Assembly (NCBI RefSeq): GCF_964253035.1
Contig: NZ_CAXUQL020000001.1
Location: forward strand, 5,828,001 to 5,892,000
DNA length: 64,000 nucleotides
Direction: 5' to 3'
DNA from: Pseudorhodoferax sp032153935
Lineage (GTDB): Bacteria > Pseudomonadota > Gammaproteobacteria > Burkholderiales > Burkholderiaceae_C
This document shows positions 30,106 through 37,809 of the stretch, in pieces (the stretch's first letter is position 1; each line of letters begins with the position of its first letter). The position numbers were made by a program, and so were the translations under genes. The notes under the pieces were generated by a model. The model was given only the letters and a program-made list of their open reading frames with translations, ran no database searches and was not told the origin of the DNA.

Positions 30106-30254
30106 AAAAAAGCGCGGAACAGGTCCGCGCTTTTCTGGTGGGAATGCAGGCAGGCAGGCGCGAACGGTCGGCCTCAACGGCCGTTGGAGGTCTCCGTCGT
30201 AGTTCGCGGTGTCATAACCAGCATGCCTTTCTCGCCCTTGTTCATGGAAGCAAA
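30106..30254 (-). promoter_or_regulatory. Threonine transcription attenuator of the thrS operon
   Basis: Minus-strand leader with four pairing segments. Segment 1, CGCGAAC (30208-30202), lies in the leader-peptide codons CCG CGA ACT. Segment 2, GTTCGCGC (30165-30158), can pair perfectly with it over 7 bp. Segment 3, AGCGCGGA (30131-30124), can pair with segment 2 (TTCGCGC/GCGCGGA, one G-U). Segment 4, TCCGCGCT (30118-30111), pairs with segment 3 over 8 bp and runs into six U (30111-30106), a standard terminator. Stalling on the Thr codons would mask segment 1, free 2 to pair with 3 and let RNA polymerase pass. All pairings are seen in the sequence; the mechanism is inferred from classical attenuation. 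Confidence 0.72.
30174..30215 (-). CDS. thrS leader peptide (Thr-rich)
   Basis: 13 codons from ATG 30215 to TGA 30174-30176: MTPRTTTETSNGR. Five of 13 residues are Thr, three of them consecutive (ACT ACG ACG). AAAGG (30230-30226) lies 10 bases before this ATG; two upstream in-frame ATGs (30224 and 30245, the latter giving MNKGEKGMLVMTPRTTTETS...) have poorer ribosome sites. The run of Thr codons coincides with attenuator segment 1. A possible -10 box TAGAAT (30266-30261) would place the transcript start near 30254. Confidence 0.65.
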   Translation of the reverse strand: MTPRTTTETSNGR

Positions 30255-30278
30255 GCCCGCATTCTAGCGGCCCAAGCG

Positions 30279-30309
30279 AAAAAGGCCCCGGCAGCTTCCT
30301 GCCGGAGCC
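30279..30309 (-). terminator. aceA terminator
   Basis: On the minus strand GGCTCCGGCAG-GAAG-CTGCCGGGGCC (11-bp stem with one mismatch) followed by TTTTT. It lies 22-52 bases after the isocitrate lyase stop and separates it from the thrS leader. Confidence 0.88.
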
Positions 30310-30330
30310 CTGTCTCCTCGCCCTACCCAA

Positions 30331-31662
30331 TCAGTGGAACTGCTCTTCTTCGGTCGACCCCGTCAGCGCCTTGACGCTGGACGAGCCACCCTGGATCACC
30401 GTAGTCACGTCGTCGAAGTAGCCAGCGCCGACCTCCTGCTGGTGCGACACGAAGGTATAGCCCTGTTCGCGTGCTGCGAATTCCGGCTCTTGCACCATCT
30501 CCACGTAGTGCTTCATGCCTTCGCCGCGGGCATAGGCGTGCGCGAACTTGAAGGTGTTGTACCAGTTGACGTGGATGCCAGCCAGCGTGATGAACTGGTA
30601 CTTGTAGCCCAGCGCGGACAGTTCGTCCTGGAACCTGGCGATCGTCTTGTCGTCCAGGTTCTTTCTCCAGTTGAACGACGGCGAGCAGTTGTACGACAGC
30701 AGCTTGCCCGGGCTCTTGGCATGCACGGCCTGCGCGAACTCACGGGCGAAGCCCAGGTCCGGCGTGCCGGTTTCGCACCACACCAGGTCGGCGTAAGGTG
30801 CGTAGGCCACGCCGCGGCTGATGGCCTGCTCCAGACCGTTCTTGACGCGGTAGAAGCCCTCCTGCGTGCGCTCGCCGGTCAGGAACGGCTTGTCGTTGGC
30901 ATCGTGGTCGGAGGTGATCAGGTTGGCGGCTTCCGCATCGGTACGCGCCAGCACGATGGTGGAGACACCCATCACGTCGGCGGCGAAGCGCGCGGCGATC
31001 AGCTTCTCGCAGGCTTCGTGCGTGGGCACCAGCACCTTGCCGCCCATGTGACCGCACTTCTTGACAGCAGCCAGTTGGTCTTCGAAGTGCACGCCCGCAG
31101 CACCGGCCGCGACCATGTTCTTCATGAGCTCAAACGCGTTCAGCACGCCGCCGAAGCCGGCTTCCGCATCGGCCACGATGGGCAGGAAGTAGTCGATGAA
31201 CTCCTTGTTGCCGGGCTCAATGCCACGGCCCCACTGGATTTCGTCAGCACGCTTGAAGGTGTTGTTGATACGGCGGACCATGGTCGGCACCGAGTCGTAG
31301 GCATACAGCGACTGGTCGGGATACATGGTTTCGGAAGTGTTGCCGTCGGCGGCCACTTGCCAGCCCGACAAGTACACCGCCTCCAGACCAGCCTTGGCCT
31401 GCTGCATGGCCTGGCCGGCGGAGATCGCGCCGAAGGCGTTCACGTAGCCCTTCTTGGCGCCACCATTGATCTTCTCCCACAGCTTCTCGGCGCCGCGCTT
31501 GGCCAGGGTGTATTCGATCGGCAGCGAGCCGCGCAGGCGCACCACGTCAGCAGCGCTGTAACCGCGCTTGACGCCCTTCCAGCGCGGGTTGGTCGCCCAG
31601 TCCTTCTCCAGGGCGGCGATCTGCTGTTCACGGCTGAGTTGTTCGGTCACGGATTGGGGCAT
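30331..31662 (-). CDS. aceA: Isocitrate lyase
   Basis: 443 residues from ATG 31662 (MPQSVTEQLSREQQIAALEK). The catalytic motif KKCGHMGGK, with its Cys, is at about residue 199; the metal/substrate loops VPTHEACEKLIAAR, WCETGTPDLG and YNCSPSFNW are present. It cleaves isocitrate to glyoxylate and succinate, the first step of the glyoxylate shunt, needed for growth on acetate, fatty acids or PHB-derived C2 units. Monocistronic: own terminator, own promoter with two palindromes. Confidence 0.96.
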   Translation of the reverse strand: MPQSVTEQLSREQQIAALEKDWATNPRWKGVKRGYSAADVVRLRGSLPIEYTLAKRGAEKLWEKINGGAKKGYVNAFGAISAGQAMQQAKAGLEAVYLSGWQVAADGNTSETMYPDQSLYAYDSVPTMVRRINNTFKRADEIQWGRGIEPGNKEFIDYFLPIVADAEAGFGGVLNAFELMKNMVAAGAAGVHFEDQLAAVKKCGHMGGKVLVPTHEACEKLIAARFAADVMGVSTIVLARTDAEAANLITSDHDANDKPFLTGERTQEGFYRVKNGLEQAISRGVAYAPYADLVWCETGTPDLGFAREFAQAVHAKSPGKLLSYNCSPSFNWRKNLDDKTIARFQDELSALGYKYQFITLAGIHVNWYNTFKFAHAYARGEGMKHYVEMVQEPEFAAREQGYTFVSHQQEVGAGYFDDVTTVIQGGSSSVKALTGSTEEEQFH

Positions 31663-31986
31663 GGAAGTTCTCCAGGACGTTGATGGGATGGGCAAATTCT
31701 ATGTCTTATATAAGACCAGATTTTTCTCATATGTCTTATACAAGACAAAAATTAATATCAATAAAAACAATATCTTAAGTTCCACTTTTCTCAATAAGAA
31801 ATACTGAACTCCATTGCAAAAACAGGACCAAGGCACTTTCCGAATAAATTTCACATTAAGAAATGTGTTTTTTGCTGATGCAGTGCAGCAATTCACCCCC
31901 CCCACGAGCAGCCCCTTCCGCCGCGGCCATGCCCCTCGACCACGCCGCGCGTAGGCCATGATGCGCGGCTTCGTCGCACCCACAAG
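31663..31986. promoter_or_regulatory. aceA promoter with twin palindromes
   Basis: The most A/T-rich stretch of the window. Two near-identical palindromes, GTCTTATATAAGAC (31703-31716) and GTCTTATACAAGAC (31733-31746), each in the context ATGTCTTATAYAAGAC, lie 30 bp apart centre to centre, close to three helical turns, so a dimeric regulator could bind both on one face. They are 40-85 bases upstream of the aceA start codon. The regulator is not identified; none of the window's regulators is an obvious candidate. The remainder up to the DMT permease gene is A/T-rich and otherwise featureless. Confidence 0.62.
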
Positions 31987-32919
31987 ATGAACCTCGTGAC
32001 CCCGTCCTCCCACCGCCTTGCCGCCAGCGCCTGCCTTGCCGCCAGCATGACCCTGGTCGGCAGCTATGTCGCCCTGTCCAAGCCGCTCGCCGCCGCATTC
32101 CCGGTTCTGCTGCTGGCCTGGCTGCGCTTTGGCATCGCCGCAGTGGCCATGCTGCCCTGGCTGCGCAAGCCGGCGCACGAGCCGCCGATGACCCGCACCA
32201 CGCGCCGCCTCGTGTTCCTGGAATCCTTCCTCGGCAACTTCCTGTTCTCGATCTGCATGATCTACGGCGTCAGCATGACCAGCGCCGTGTCGGCAGGCGT
32301 GGTCATGGCGGCCATCCCAGCGGCCGTGGCCGTTGCGAGTTGGCTGCTGCTGCGCGAGCGCGTCACGGGCCGCACCTGGGCGGCCGTCGCCTGCGCCGTG
32401 GTCGGCATCGGCCTGCTGGGCATCGCCAAGCCCGTTCATGGCGCACCAGGCGGCGGCAGCCAGCAGGGCACCGCCTTGCTGGGCCACCTGCTGCTGTTTG
32501 CGGCGGTGCTGTGCGAAGCCGCCTATGCAGTCATCGGCAAGAAGCTGACCAGCAGTCTGGGGCCCAAGCGCATCAGCGCACTGATCAACCTCTGGGGCTT
32601 GGTGCTCGCCACGCCGTTCGGCCTGTACTTCGCCGCGCAGTTCGACTTTGGCGCCGTCAGCGCGGGGCTGTGGATCCTGCTGGTGTTCTATGCGCTGGCC
32701 GCCAGCATCTGGACCGTGTGGCTGTGGATGACCGGGCTGCGGTCCATCCCCGCGGCGCAGGCCGGCGTGTTCAGCGTGCTGCTGCCGGTCAGCGCCGCGC
32801 TGACGGGCGTGCTCGCGCTCGGCGAGCGCATGGGCACCCTGGAATTGCTGGCGTTGGCGATCGCCCTGGTCGGCGTGGCCCTTGCCACGCTGCCGGGCCG
32901 CTCGGTCAGCGATCTTTGA
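31987..32919 (+). CDS. EamA/DMT-family permease
   Basis: 310 residues with ten predicted membrane helices in two EamA repeats (about 15-150 and 170-305): e.g. VLLLAWLRFGIAAVAMLPWL, SAGVVMAAIPAAVAVASWLL, AGVFSVLLPVSAALTGVLAL with the typical GERMGTLELLALAIALVGVA ending. Inner-membrane exporter of small metabolites or amino acids; substrate unknown. It converges with and overlaps the AsnC-type regulator by 14 bases. Confidence 0.86.
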   Translation: MNLVTPSSHRLAASACLAASMTLVGSYVALSKPLAAAFPVLLLAWLRFGIAAVAMLPWLRKPAHEPPMTRTTRRLVFLESFLGNFLFSICMIYGVSMTSAVSAGVVMAAIPAAVAVASWLLLRERVTGRTWAAVACAVVGIGLLGIAKPVHGAPGGGSQQGTALLGHLLLFAAVLCEAAYAVIGKKLTSSLGPKRISALINLWGLVLATPFGLYFAAQFDFGAVSAGLWILLVFYALAASIWTVWLWMTGLRSIPAAQAGVFSVLLPVSAALTGVLALGERMGTLELLALAIALVGVALATLPGRSVSDL

Positions 32920-33400
32920 GGCGGTGCGCCGCTGGGCGCACGTTCTCCTGGCGCGCGGGCAGCACCGGCGCATGCTCGCGCGGCGCGTTCAGAACAATGG
33001 AGGTCGAGGTGTCGGCCAGCACGCAAAACTTGCTCACCACCGCATCCAGGTGCGGCACATCGATCACCGCGATCTCGAGCACCCAGCTGTCCTCGCCGGT
33101 CACGTTGAAGGCATTGATGACCTCGGGCGTCTGCTCGATGAGCTTGACCACACGCGCGTACTCGGCACGCCCCACCCGCACCAGCGCACGGATACCGTAG
33201 CCAAGACGCGACAGATCGAGCTCGGCACGGTAGGCCTTGATGACCCCGGCGATCTCCAGCTTGCGCACGCGCTCGGTGACCGCCGGCTGGCTCAAATGCA
33301 CCCGTCGGCCCAGCTCGGCCATGGTCATGCGGGCTTCTCGCTGCAACTCCGAGAGGATCTTGTCGTCGTAGGCGTCGAGCGCATGGGCTTCAGCAATCAT
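32906..33400 (-). CDS. Lrp/AsnC-family transcriptional regulator
   Basis: 164 residues. HTH (LDAYDDKILSELQREARMTM then AELGRRVHLSQPAVTERVRK) at about 8-55; the rest is the RAM/AsnC ligand domain (ELDLSRLGYGIRALVRVGRA, VTGEDSWVLEIAVIDVPHLD). It binds amino acids or similar effectors and forms octamers. It stands next to a DMT permease, a frequent Lrp-regulated amino-acid exporter pair, so it may control that gene. Confidence 0.88.
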   Translation of the reverse strand: MIAEAHALDAYDDKILSELQREARMTMAELGRRVHLSQPAVTERVRKLEIAGVIKAYRAELDLSRLGYGIRALVRVGRAEYARVVKLIEQTPEVINAFNVTGEDSWVLEIAVIDVPHLDAVVSKFCVLADTSTSIVLNAPREHAPVLPARQENVRPAAHRLKDR

Positions 33401-33754
33401 CCGAAACTCTTTTGAAGATTGAAGTTGATCTGCATTCTACTTATCAGGAATTCGCCATTCTTATGATTTTCTTTTCCCTGCAAACGTCGCCCCAGGCAAA
33501 TCGCTGCTCCTGCGGCGGTGGTGCCGCGCGGCACCCTCGCGGACGCCGGCCGCACACCTCGCCGCGCCTGCTGCGCGATGCGCTCGCCAGCGCCTGCACG
33601 CACAGCATGTTGGCGCGCGAAAAATCCGCGACATGCACAGCGAAAAAGGAGGCTCTCTCTCTTGGAAAGCCGTTTCTTCTCCATTAGCATCCGCTCTGCC
33701 AGTGAGGAAGGTTTTTTCGCTGGTGACAACGCAACACCAAAAAGGATCTCAATC
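33401..33754. other. Intergenic region between the AsnC-type and SWIB genes
   Basis: 354 bases, A/T-rich near the AsnC-type gene start and then GC-rich. It must hold both promoters. I see an AAAAAGGATCTC ribosome site just before the SWIB start and no convincing palindrome, terminator or RNA gene. Confidence 0.3.
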
Positions 33755-34198
33755 ATGGCAACTGCAAAGAAAGCGCCCGCGAAAGCGGCTCCGGCAAAGA
33801 AGGCGGCCCCGGTCGCGGCGAAGAAGGCTGCCGCCCCCGCCAAGAAGGCAGCGGCTCCGGCGAAGAAGGCCGCCGCGCCCGCCAAGAAGGCAGCTCCGGC
33901 CAAGAAGGCCGCCGCGCCCGCCAAGAAGGCCGCAGCACCCGCCAAGAAGCGCGCCGTCAACGCCGCCTTCATGAAGGCCCTGACGCCCAGCGCCGCGCTG
34001 GCCGGCGTCGTCGGTGCAGCCCCGATGCCGCGCACCGAAGTGGTCAGCAAGCTGTGGGTCTACATCAAGAAGAACAAGCTGCAGGACGCCGTCAACAAGC
34101 GCATGATCAACGCCGATGCCAAGCTGAAGGAAGTCTTCGGCAAGGCCCAGGTGTCCATGTTCGAGATGGCTGGCCTGATCGGCAAGCACCTCAAGTAA
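33755..34198 (+). CDS. SWIB-domain protein with histone-H1-like tail
   Basis: 147 residues. Residues 1-65 are repeats of PAKKAA and AAPAKKA, a lysine/alanine/proline tail like eukaryotic H1 and bacterial Hc1/AlgP; residues about 70-147 are a SWIB/MDM2 domain (MPRTEVVSKLWVYIKKNKLQ, AVNKRMINADAKLKEVFGKA, FEMAGLIGKHLK). Known in chlamydiae and betaproteobacteria as a DNA-associated protein, probably chromatin-like compaction. ATG 33755 is preceded by AAAGGATC. A terminator follows at 34221. Confidence 0.9.
   Translation: MATAKKAPAKAAPAKKAAPVAAKKAAAPAKKAAAPAKKAAAPAKKAAPAKKAAAPAKKAAAPAKKRAVNAAFMKALTPSAALAGVVGAAPMPRTEVVSKLWVYIKKNKLQDAVNKRMINADAKLKEVFGKAQVSMFEMAGLIGKHLK
33776..33955 (+). repeat. 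Tandem PAKKAA-coding repeat
   Basis: DNA repeats of about 12-30 bases with core GCC AAG AAG GC(N) GC(N), encoding PAKKAA and related units. Both exact and third-position-different copies occur, as expected from replication slippage; length variation between strains is likely. The count of full units is about eight. Confidence 0.75.
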
Positions 34199-34220
34199 GA
34201 CGGCCCTCGCCGTCTTCATC

Positions 34221-34245
34221 AAAGGCCGGCTCTGCCGGCCTTTTT
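34221..34245. terminator. Bidirectional terminator
   Basis: AAAGGCCGGC-TCT-GCCGGCCTTT followed by TT, with A/T runs on both sides. It ends the SWIB transcript on the plus strand and also serves the TPP-enzyme gene (stop at 34255) on the minus strand. Confidence 0.88.
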
Positions 34246-34254
34246 CATGGGCGC

Positions 34255-35955
34255 TCAGGCCTTGCCGGCCTTCCTCAAAGCAGCCTGCGTGATCGCGCTC
34301 AGGGTGCCGCGCGTGGTGATGACCTCGGGGTCCAGCACCACCTCGATCAGCGTGCCGTTCGGCCGCTCCAGCGCCGCCAGCAACTGGGCCTCGAACTCCT
34401 CGGTCCGCGTGATGCGCACGCCGGCATAGCCGTAGGCCTCGGCCAGCTTCACGAAGTCGGGATTGGCCAGCGCCGTGCCGCTCACGTTCTTCGGGTACTC
34501 GCGCTCCTGGTGCATGCGGATGGTGCCGAACATGCCGTTGTTGAGCAGCAGCACGATGCTCTTGGCGCCGCATTGCGCGGCCGTGGCCAGTTCCTGCCCG
34601 TTCATGAGGAAGTCGCCGTCGCCCGCGATGGTGAAGGACACCCGGCCGGTCGTGATGGCTGCTGCGATCGCCGCCGGCACGCCATAGCCCATCGCACCAT
34701 TGGTCGGCGCCAGCTGCGTCTTGTGGCCCTTGGCCAGGCCATGGTGGCGAAAGAATCGGTGCATCCAGCTGGCGAAGTTGCCCGCGCCGTTGGTGACCAC
34801 CGCGTCGGCCGGCAGGTGCTTCTGCAGCAGGCCGACGATGGCCGGCATGTCGATGTCGCCCGGCAGCGCCTGCGGCTGCAGGTTCTCCAGGTAGTCGGAA
34901 TGGGCCGCCTGGGTCCAGTCCTCCCACGGCAGGCTGGTCGGCGCCGTCAGCACCTCGAGCGAGCGCGCCGCCGCGTTCATGGTCGCGTTGATCGCCAGAT
35001 CGGCCTGGTAGACCCGGTTGAGCTCCTCGGCGCTGGCGTGGATGTGGACCAGCTTCTGCTTGCTGCGCGGCGCCTCGATCAGCGTGTAGCCGCCGGTTGT
35101 CATCTCGCCCAGCCGTGGACCGATGGCCAGGATCAGGTCGCTGTCCCGCACGCGTTGCGCGAGCTTGGGGTTGAGGCCGATGCCGATGTCGCCGGCGTAC
35201 TGCGGATGCCAGTTGTCGAAGGTGTCCTGGAAGCGGAAGGCGTTGCCCACGGGCAGCTTCCAGTTCTCGGAAAAGCGCTGCAGTGCCTGTGCGGCCTGCG
35301 GCGTCCAGCCGCTGCCGCCCGCGATCACAAGCGGCTTGCGCGCGGCCAGCAGCATCTCGCGCAACGTGCGCAGCGCACCAGGGTCGCTCCAGGCCTGCAC
35401 CGCCTCCACGCGCGGCAGCGGCGCCACGTCGACCTCCTGCACCAGCATGTCCTCGGGCAGAGCCAGCACCACGGGGCCGGGGCGGCCGTTCATGGCCGTG
35501 GCGAACGCGCGCGCCACGTACTCGGGAATGCGCCGCGCGTCGTCGATGCGCTCCACGCGCTTGGCGAAACCCTTGGTGCTGGGGCCGAAGAAGCTTTGGT
35601 AGTCGACCTCCTGGAACACTTCGCGGTCGCGCGAGTCGCTGGCCACGTCGCCGACGAACAGCACCATGGGCGTGGAATCCTGGAACCCCGTGTGCACGCC
35701 GATGGAGGCATTGGTGGCACCGGGCCCGCGCGTGACGAAGCACACGCCGGGCCGGCCGGTCAGCTTTCCATGGGCCTCGGCCATGAAGGCGGCGCCGCCC
35801 TCCTGCCGGTTGATGACGAACTGGATGCGGTCGCCGTAGGCATGGAAGCCGTCCAGCGCCGCGAGATAGCTCTCGCCGGGTACGCCGAAGACGTGGCTCA
35901 CGCCCTGCTCGACCAGACACTGCACCAACAAATGACCCGCGATCTGTTTGCTCAT
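34255..35955 (-). CDS. TPP-dependent enzyme, acetolactate-synthase-like
   Basis: 566 residues from ATG 35955. Three-domain TPP enzyme: N-terminal pyrimidine-binding domain (FGVPGESYLAALDGF, with the catalytic Glu in INRQEGGAAFMAEAHGKLTG), central domain (about 195-325), and C-terminal PP-binding domain with the GDG...NN motif (IAGDGDFLMNGQELATAAQC, LLLNNGMFGTIRMHQ). The enzyme cleaves or forms carbon-carbon bonds next to a keto group; unlike true acetolactate synthases there is no small subunit beside it. Divergent from a TetR gene with a shared operator; probably part of the catabolic cluster that follows. Relatives include IolD, the trione hydrolase of inositol catabolism. Confidence 0.86.
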   Translation of the reverse strand: MSKQIAGHLLVQCLVEQGVSHVFGVPGESYLAALDGFHAYGDRIQFVINRQEGGAAFMAEAHGKLTGRPGVCFVTRGPGATNASIGVHTGFQDSTPMVLFVGDVASDSRDREVFQEVDYQSFFGPSTKGFAKRVERIDDARRIPEYVARAFATAMNGRPGPVVLALPEDMLVQEVDVAPLPRVEAVQAWSDPGALRTLREMLLAARKPLVIAGGSGWTPQAAQALQRFSENWKLPVGNAFRFQDTFDNWHPQYAGDIGIGLNPKLAQRVRDSDLILAIGPRLGEMTTGGYTLIEAPRSKQKLVHIHASAEELNRVYQADLAINATMNAAARSLEVLTAPTSLPWEDWTQAAHSDYLENLQPQALPGDIDMPAIVGLLQKHLPADAVVTNGAGNFASWMHRFFRHHGLAKGHKTQLAPTNGAMGYGVPAAIAAAITTGRVSFTIAGDGDFLMNGQELATAAQCGAKSIVLLLNNGMFGTIRMHQEREYPKNVSGTALANPDFVKLAEAYGYAGVRITRTEEFEAQLLAALERPNGTLIEVVLDPEVITTRGTLSAITQAALRKAGKA

Positions 35956-36027
35956 GGAATTCCTGTGGGAAGCTGCGTTGCGAAAGACGGCGGCCATTAT
36001 GGGCCGTGGCCCGCCCGGGCTTGCTTT

Positions 36028-36047
36028 AATTCACCAATCAGTTAATT
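36028..36047. promoter_or_regulatory. TetR operator, copy 1
   Basis: AATTCACCAATCAGTTAATT, just upstream of the tetR start and in the divergent TPP gene promoter. It matches the second copy near 36752 with the shared core AATTCACCRATYRGT. The symmetric half is less perfect than in copy 2. Confidence 0.55.
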
Positions 36048-36055
36048 ATCAGGAC

Positions 36056-36703
36056 ATGAGCGCCACCCCCACGCCCCTCGAACCGCGCACCCGCGATGCC
36101 GACCGCTCGCAGCTGATCATCCTGGACGCCGCCCGCGAGGAGTTCGCGCGCCACGGCCTGGCCGGCGCCCGCGTGGACCGCATCGCCGAGCGCGCCGGCA
36201 TCAACAAGCGCCTGATCTACTACTACTTCGAGAGCAAGGACGGCCTGTTCCTCGCAGTGCTGGAGCAGACCTACCTGGACATCCGCGAGGCGGAAAAGCA
36301 GCTGCACCTGGACGAGTTGCCGCCCGCCCAGGCCATCCGCCGCCTCACCGAATTCACCTGGGACTACTACCTCGCCCACCCCGAGTTCCTGACCCTGCTC
36401 AACAGCGAAAACCTGCACCGCGGCACGCATCTGGCGCAGTCGGCCCGGGTGCGCGAGATGAACTCGCCGCTGATCGACACGCTGGCCCAGATCCTGGAGC
36501 GCGGCCGCGCCGAAGGACTGTTCCGCGGCGGCATCGACCCGCTGCAGCTCTACGTCTCCATCGCCGGCATGGCGTACTTCTACCTGTCCAACCAGCACAC
36601 GCTGCGCGCCGTGTTCGGCCGCGACCTCATGACGCCCAAGGCGCAGCACGAACGCCTGTCCCACATGTGCGAGGTCGTCCTAGGGTATGTACTTAGAAGC
36701 TGA
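36056..36703 (+). CDS. TetR-family transcriptional regulator
   Basis: 215 residues from ATG 36056 with AGGA just before it. HTH at about 20-65 (IILDAAREEFARHGLAGARV then DRIAERAGINKRLIYYYFES); the C-terminal part is the TetR_C ligand-binding type (FTWDYYLAHPEFLTLLNSEN). Same operator motif upstream of itself and of the Bug-receptor operon suggests that it represses both, relieved by a pathway substrate. Confidence 0.88.
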   Translation: MSATPTPLEPRTRDADRSQLIILDAAREEFARHGLAGARVDRIAERAGINKRLIYYYFESKDGLFLAVLEQTYLDIREAEKQLHLDELPPAQAIRRLTEFTWDYYLAHPEFLTLLNSENLHRGTHLAQSARVREMNSPLIDTLAQILERGRAEGLFRGGIDPLQLYVSIAGMAYFYLSNQHTLRAVFGRDLMTPKAQHERLSHMCEVVLGYVLRS

Positions 36704-36751
36704 CGAGAGGCGCGCGTTGACGTCGGCAACCCCGGATTCCTAGAATGGCAC

Positions 36752-36770
36752 AATTCACCGATTGGTGAAA
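36752..36770. promoter_or_regulatory. TetR operator, copy 2
   Basis: AATTCACCGATTGGTGAAA is a perfect palindrome in its core (TTCACC-GATT-GGTGAA... with outer AA) 26 bases before the Bug-receptor start. Its match to copy 1 links the receptor operon to the TetR regulator. Confidence 0.6.
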
Positions 36771-36795
36771 ACAAGTCAACACCCGGAGACCCAAC

Positions 36796-37764
36796 ATGAC
36801 CTCGACCCGCCTGGCCACCCTGCTCGCCGCCGCCCTGCTGCCCGCATTCGCCGCCGCCCAGGGCGGCTATCCGAACAAGCCGATCCGTGTGGTCGTGCCG
36901 TTCGCGGCCGGCAGCACCACGGACATCATCGCGCGCGCCATCACCGACAAGATGGGCCAGAGCATGGGCCAGACCCTGGTGGTCGACAACCGCGGCGGCG
37001 CCAGCGGCACGATCGGCCAGCAGGCCGTGGCCACGGCCGCGCCGGACGGCTACACGATCATGATCCACTCGTCCTCGCACACGGTCAGCCCGTCCACCTT
37101 CGCCAAGCTGCCGTTCGACACCGTGGCCGACTTCGCCGCCGTCACGCCGATCTCCAGCACACCCAACGTGCTCGTGATCTCGCCGGCCAAGGGCATCAAG
37201 ACGGTGCAGGACCTCGTGGCCAAGGCCAAGGCCGAGCCCGGCAAGATGAACTTCGCGTCCGCCGGCCAGGGCAGCGCCACCCACCTGAACGCCGAGAAGT
37301 TCAAGATGGCCGCCCACATCGACGCCACCAACATCCCGTTCAAGGGCTCGGCCGAGGCCGTCACCGAAGTGCTGGCCGGCCGCGTGGACTACTACTTCTC
37401 GCCGATCGCGCCCGTCATCGGCCAGATCAAGGATGGCCAGTTGCTGGCCCTGGCGGTCGGCTCGCCCAAGCGCGCCAGCGCACTGCCCGACGTGCCGACC
37501 ACCACCGAAGGCGGCGTGCCGGGCTCGGAGTTCAACTTCTGGATCGGCATGATGGCCCCTGCCAAGACCCCGCGCGACATCGTCAACCGCCTGCATGACG
37601 AAGTGCTCAAGGCATTGGCCAGCCCCGAGGTGAAGGAGCGCTTCCTCAAGCTCGGCGCCGACGCCTGGACCATGAAGCCCGAAGAGTTCGACGCCTACAT
37701 CAAGACCGAGATCCAGGCCAACGCCAAGCTGGTCAAGGCGGCCGGCCTCTCGCCGTCCAACTGA
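36796..37764 (+). CDS. Bug/TctC-family solute receptor
   Basis: 322 residues. Signal peptide MTSTRLATLLAAALLPAFAA (then AQ). Mature protein is a classical Bug: YPNKPIRVVVPFAAGSTTDI, NRGGASGTIGQQAVATAAPD, GYTIMIHSS, PNVLVISPAKGIKTVQDLVA, GKMNFASAGQGSATHLNAEK. Periplasmic receptor of the tripartite tricarboxylate transporter type; no TctA/TctB membrane subunits are in the window, as is common in Burkholderiales. First gene of the cluster behind operator copy 2. Confidence 0.92.
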   Translation: MTSTRLATLLAAALLPAFAAAQGGYPNKPIRVVVPFAAGSTTDIIARAITDKMGQSMGQTLVVDNRGGASGTIGQQAVATAAPDGYTIMIHSSSHTVSPSTFAKLPFDTVADFAAVTPISSTPNVLVISPAKGIKTVQDLVAKAKAEPGKMNFASAGQGSATHLNAEKFKMAAHIDATNIPFKGSAEAVTEVLAGRVDYYFSPIAPVIGQIKDGQLLALAVGSPKRASALPDVPTTTEGGVPGSEFNFWIGMMAPAKTPRDIVNRLHDEVLKALASPEVKERFLKLGADAWTMKPEEFDAYIKTEIQANAKLVKAAGLSPSN

Positions 37765-37809
37765 CCCCCCGCCCTCCCGTTCCCTCTCCACGTTCGCAGG
37801 AAGTTCGCT

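Noticed and set aside
30174..30245. Longer version of the thrS leader peptide (23 residues from ATG 30245)
   Set aside because: In frame with the 13-codon leader, but it lacks a ribosome site; ATG 30215 has AAAGG at 10 bases. Both end at the same stop, so the attenuator model does not depend on the choice.
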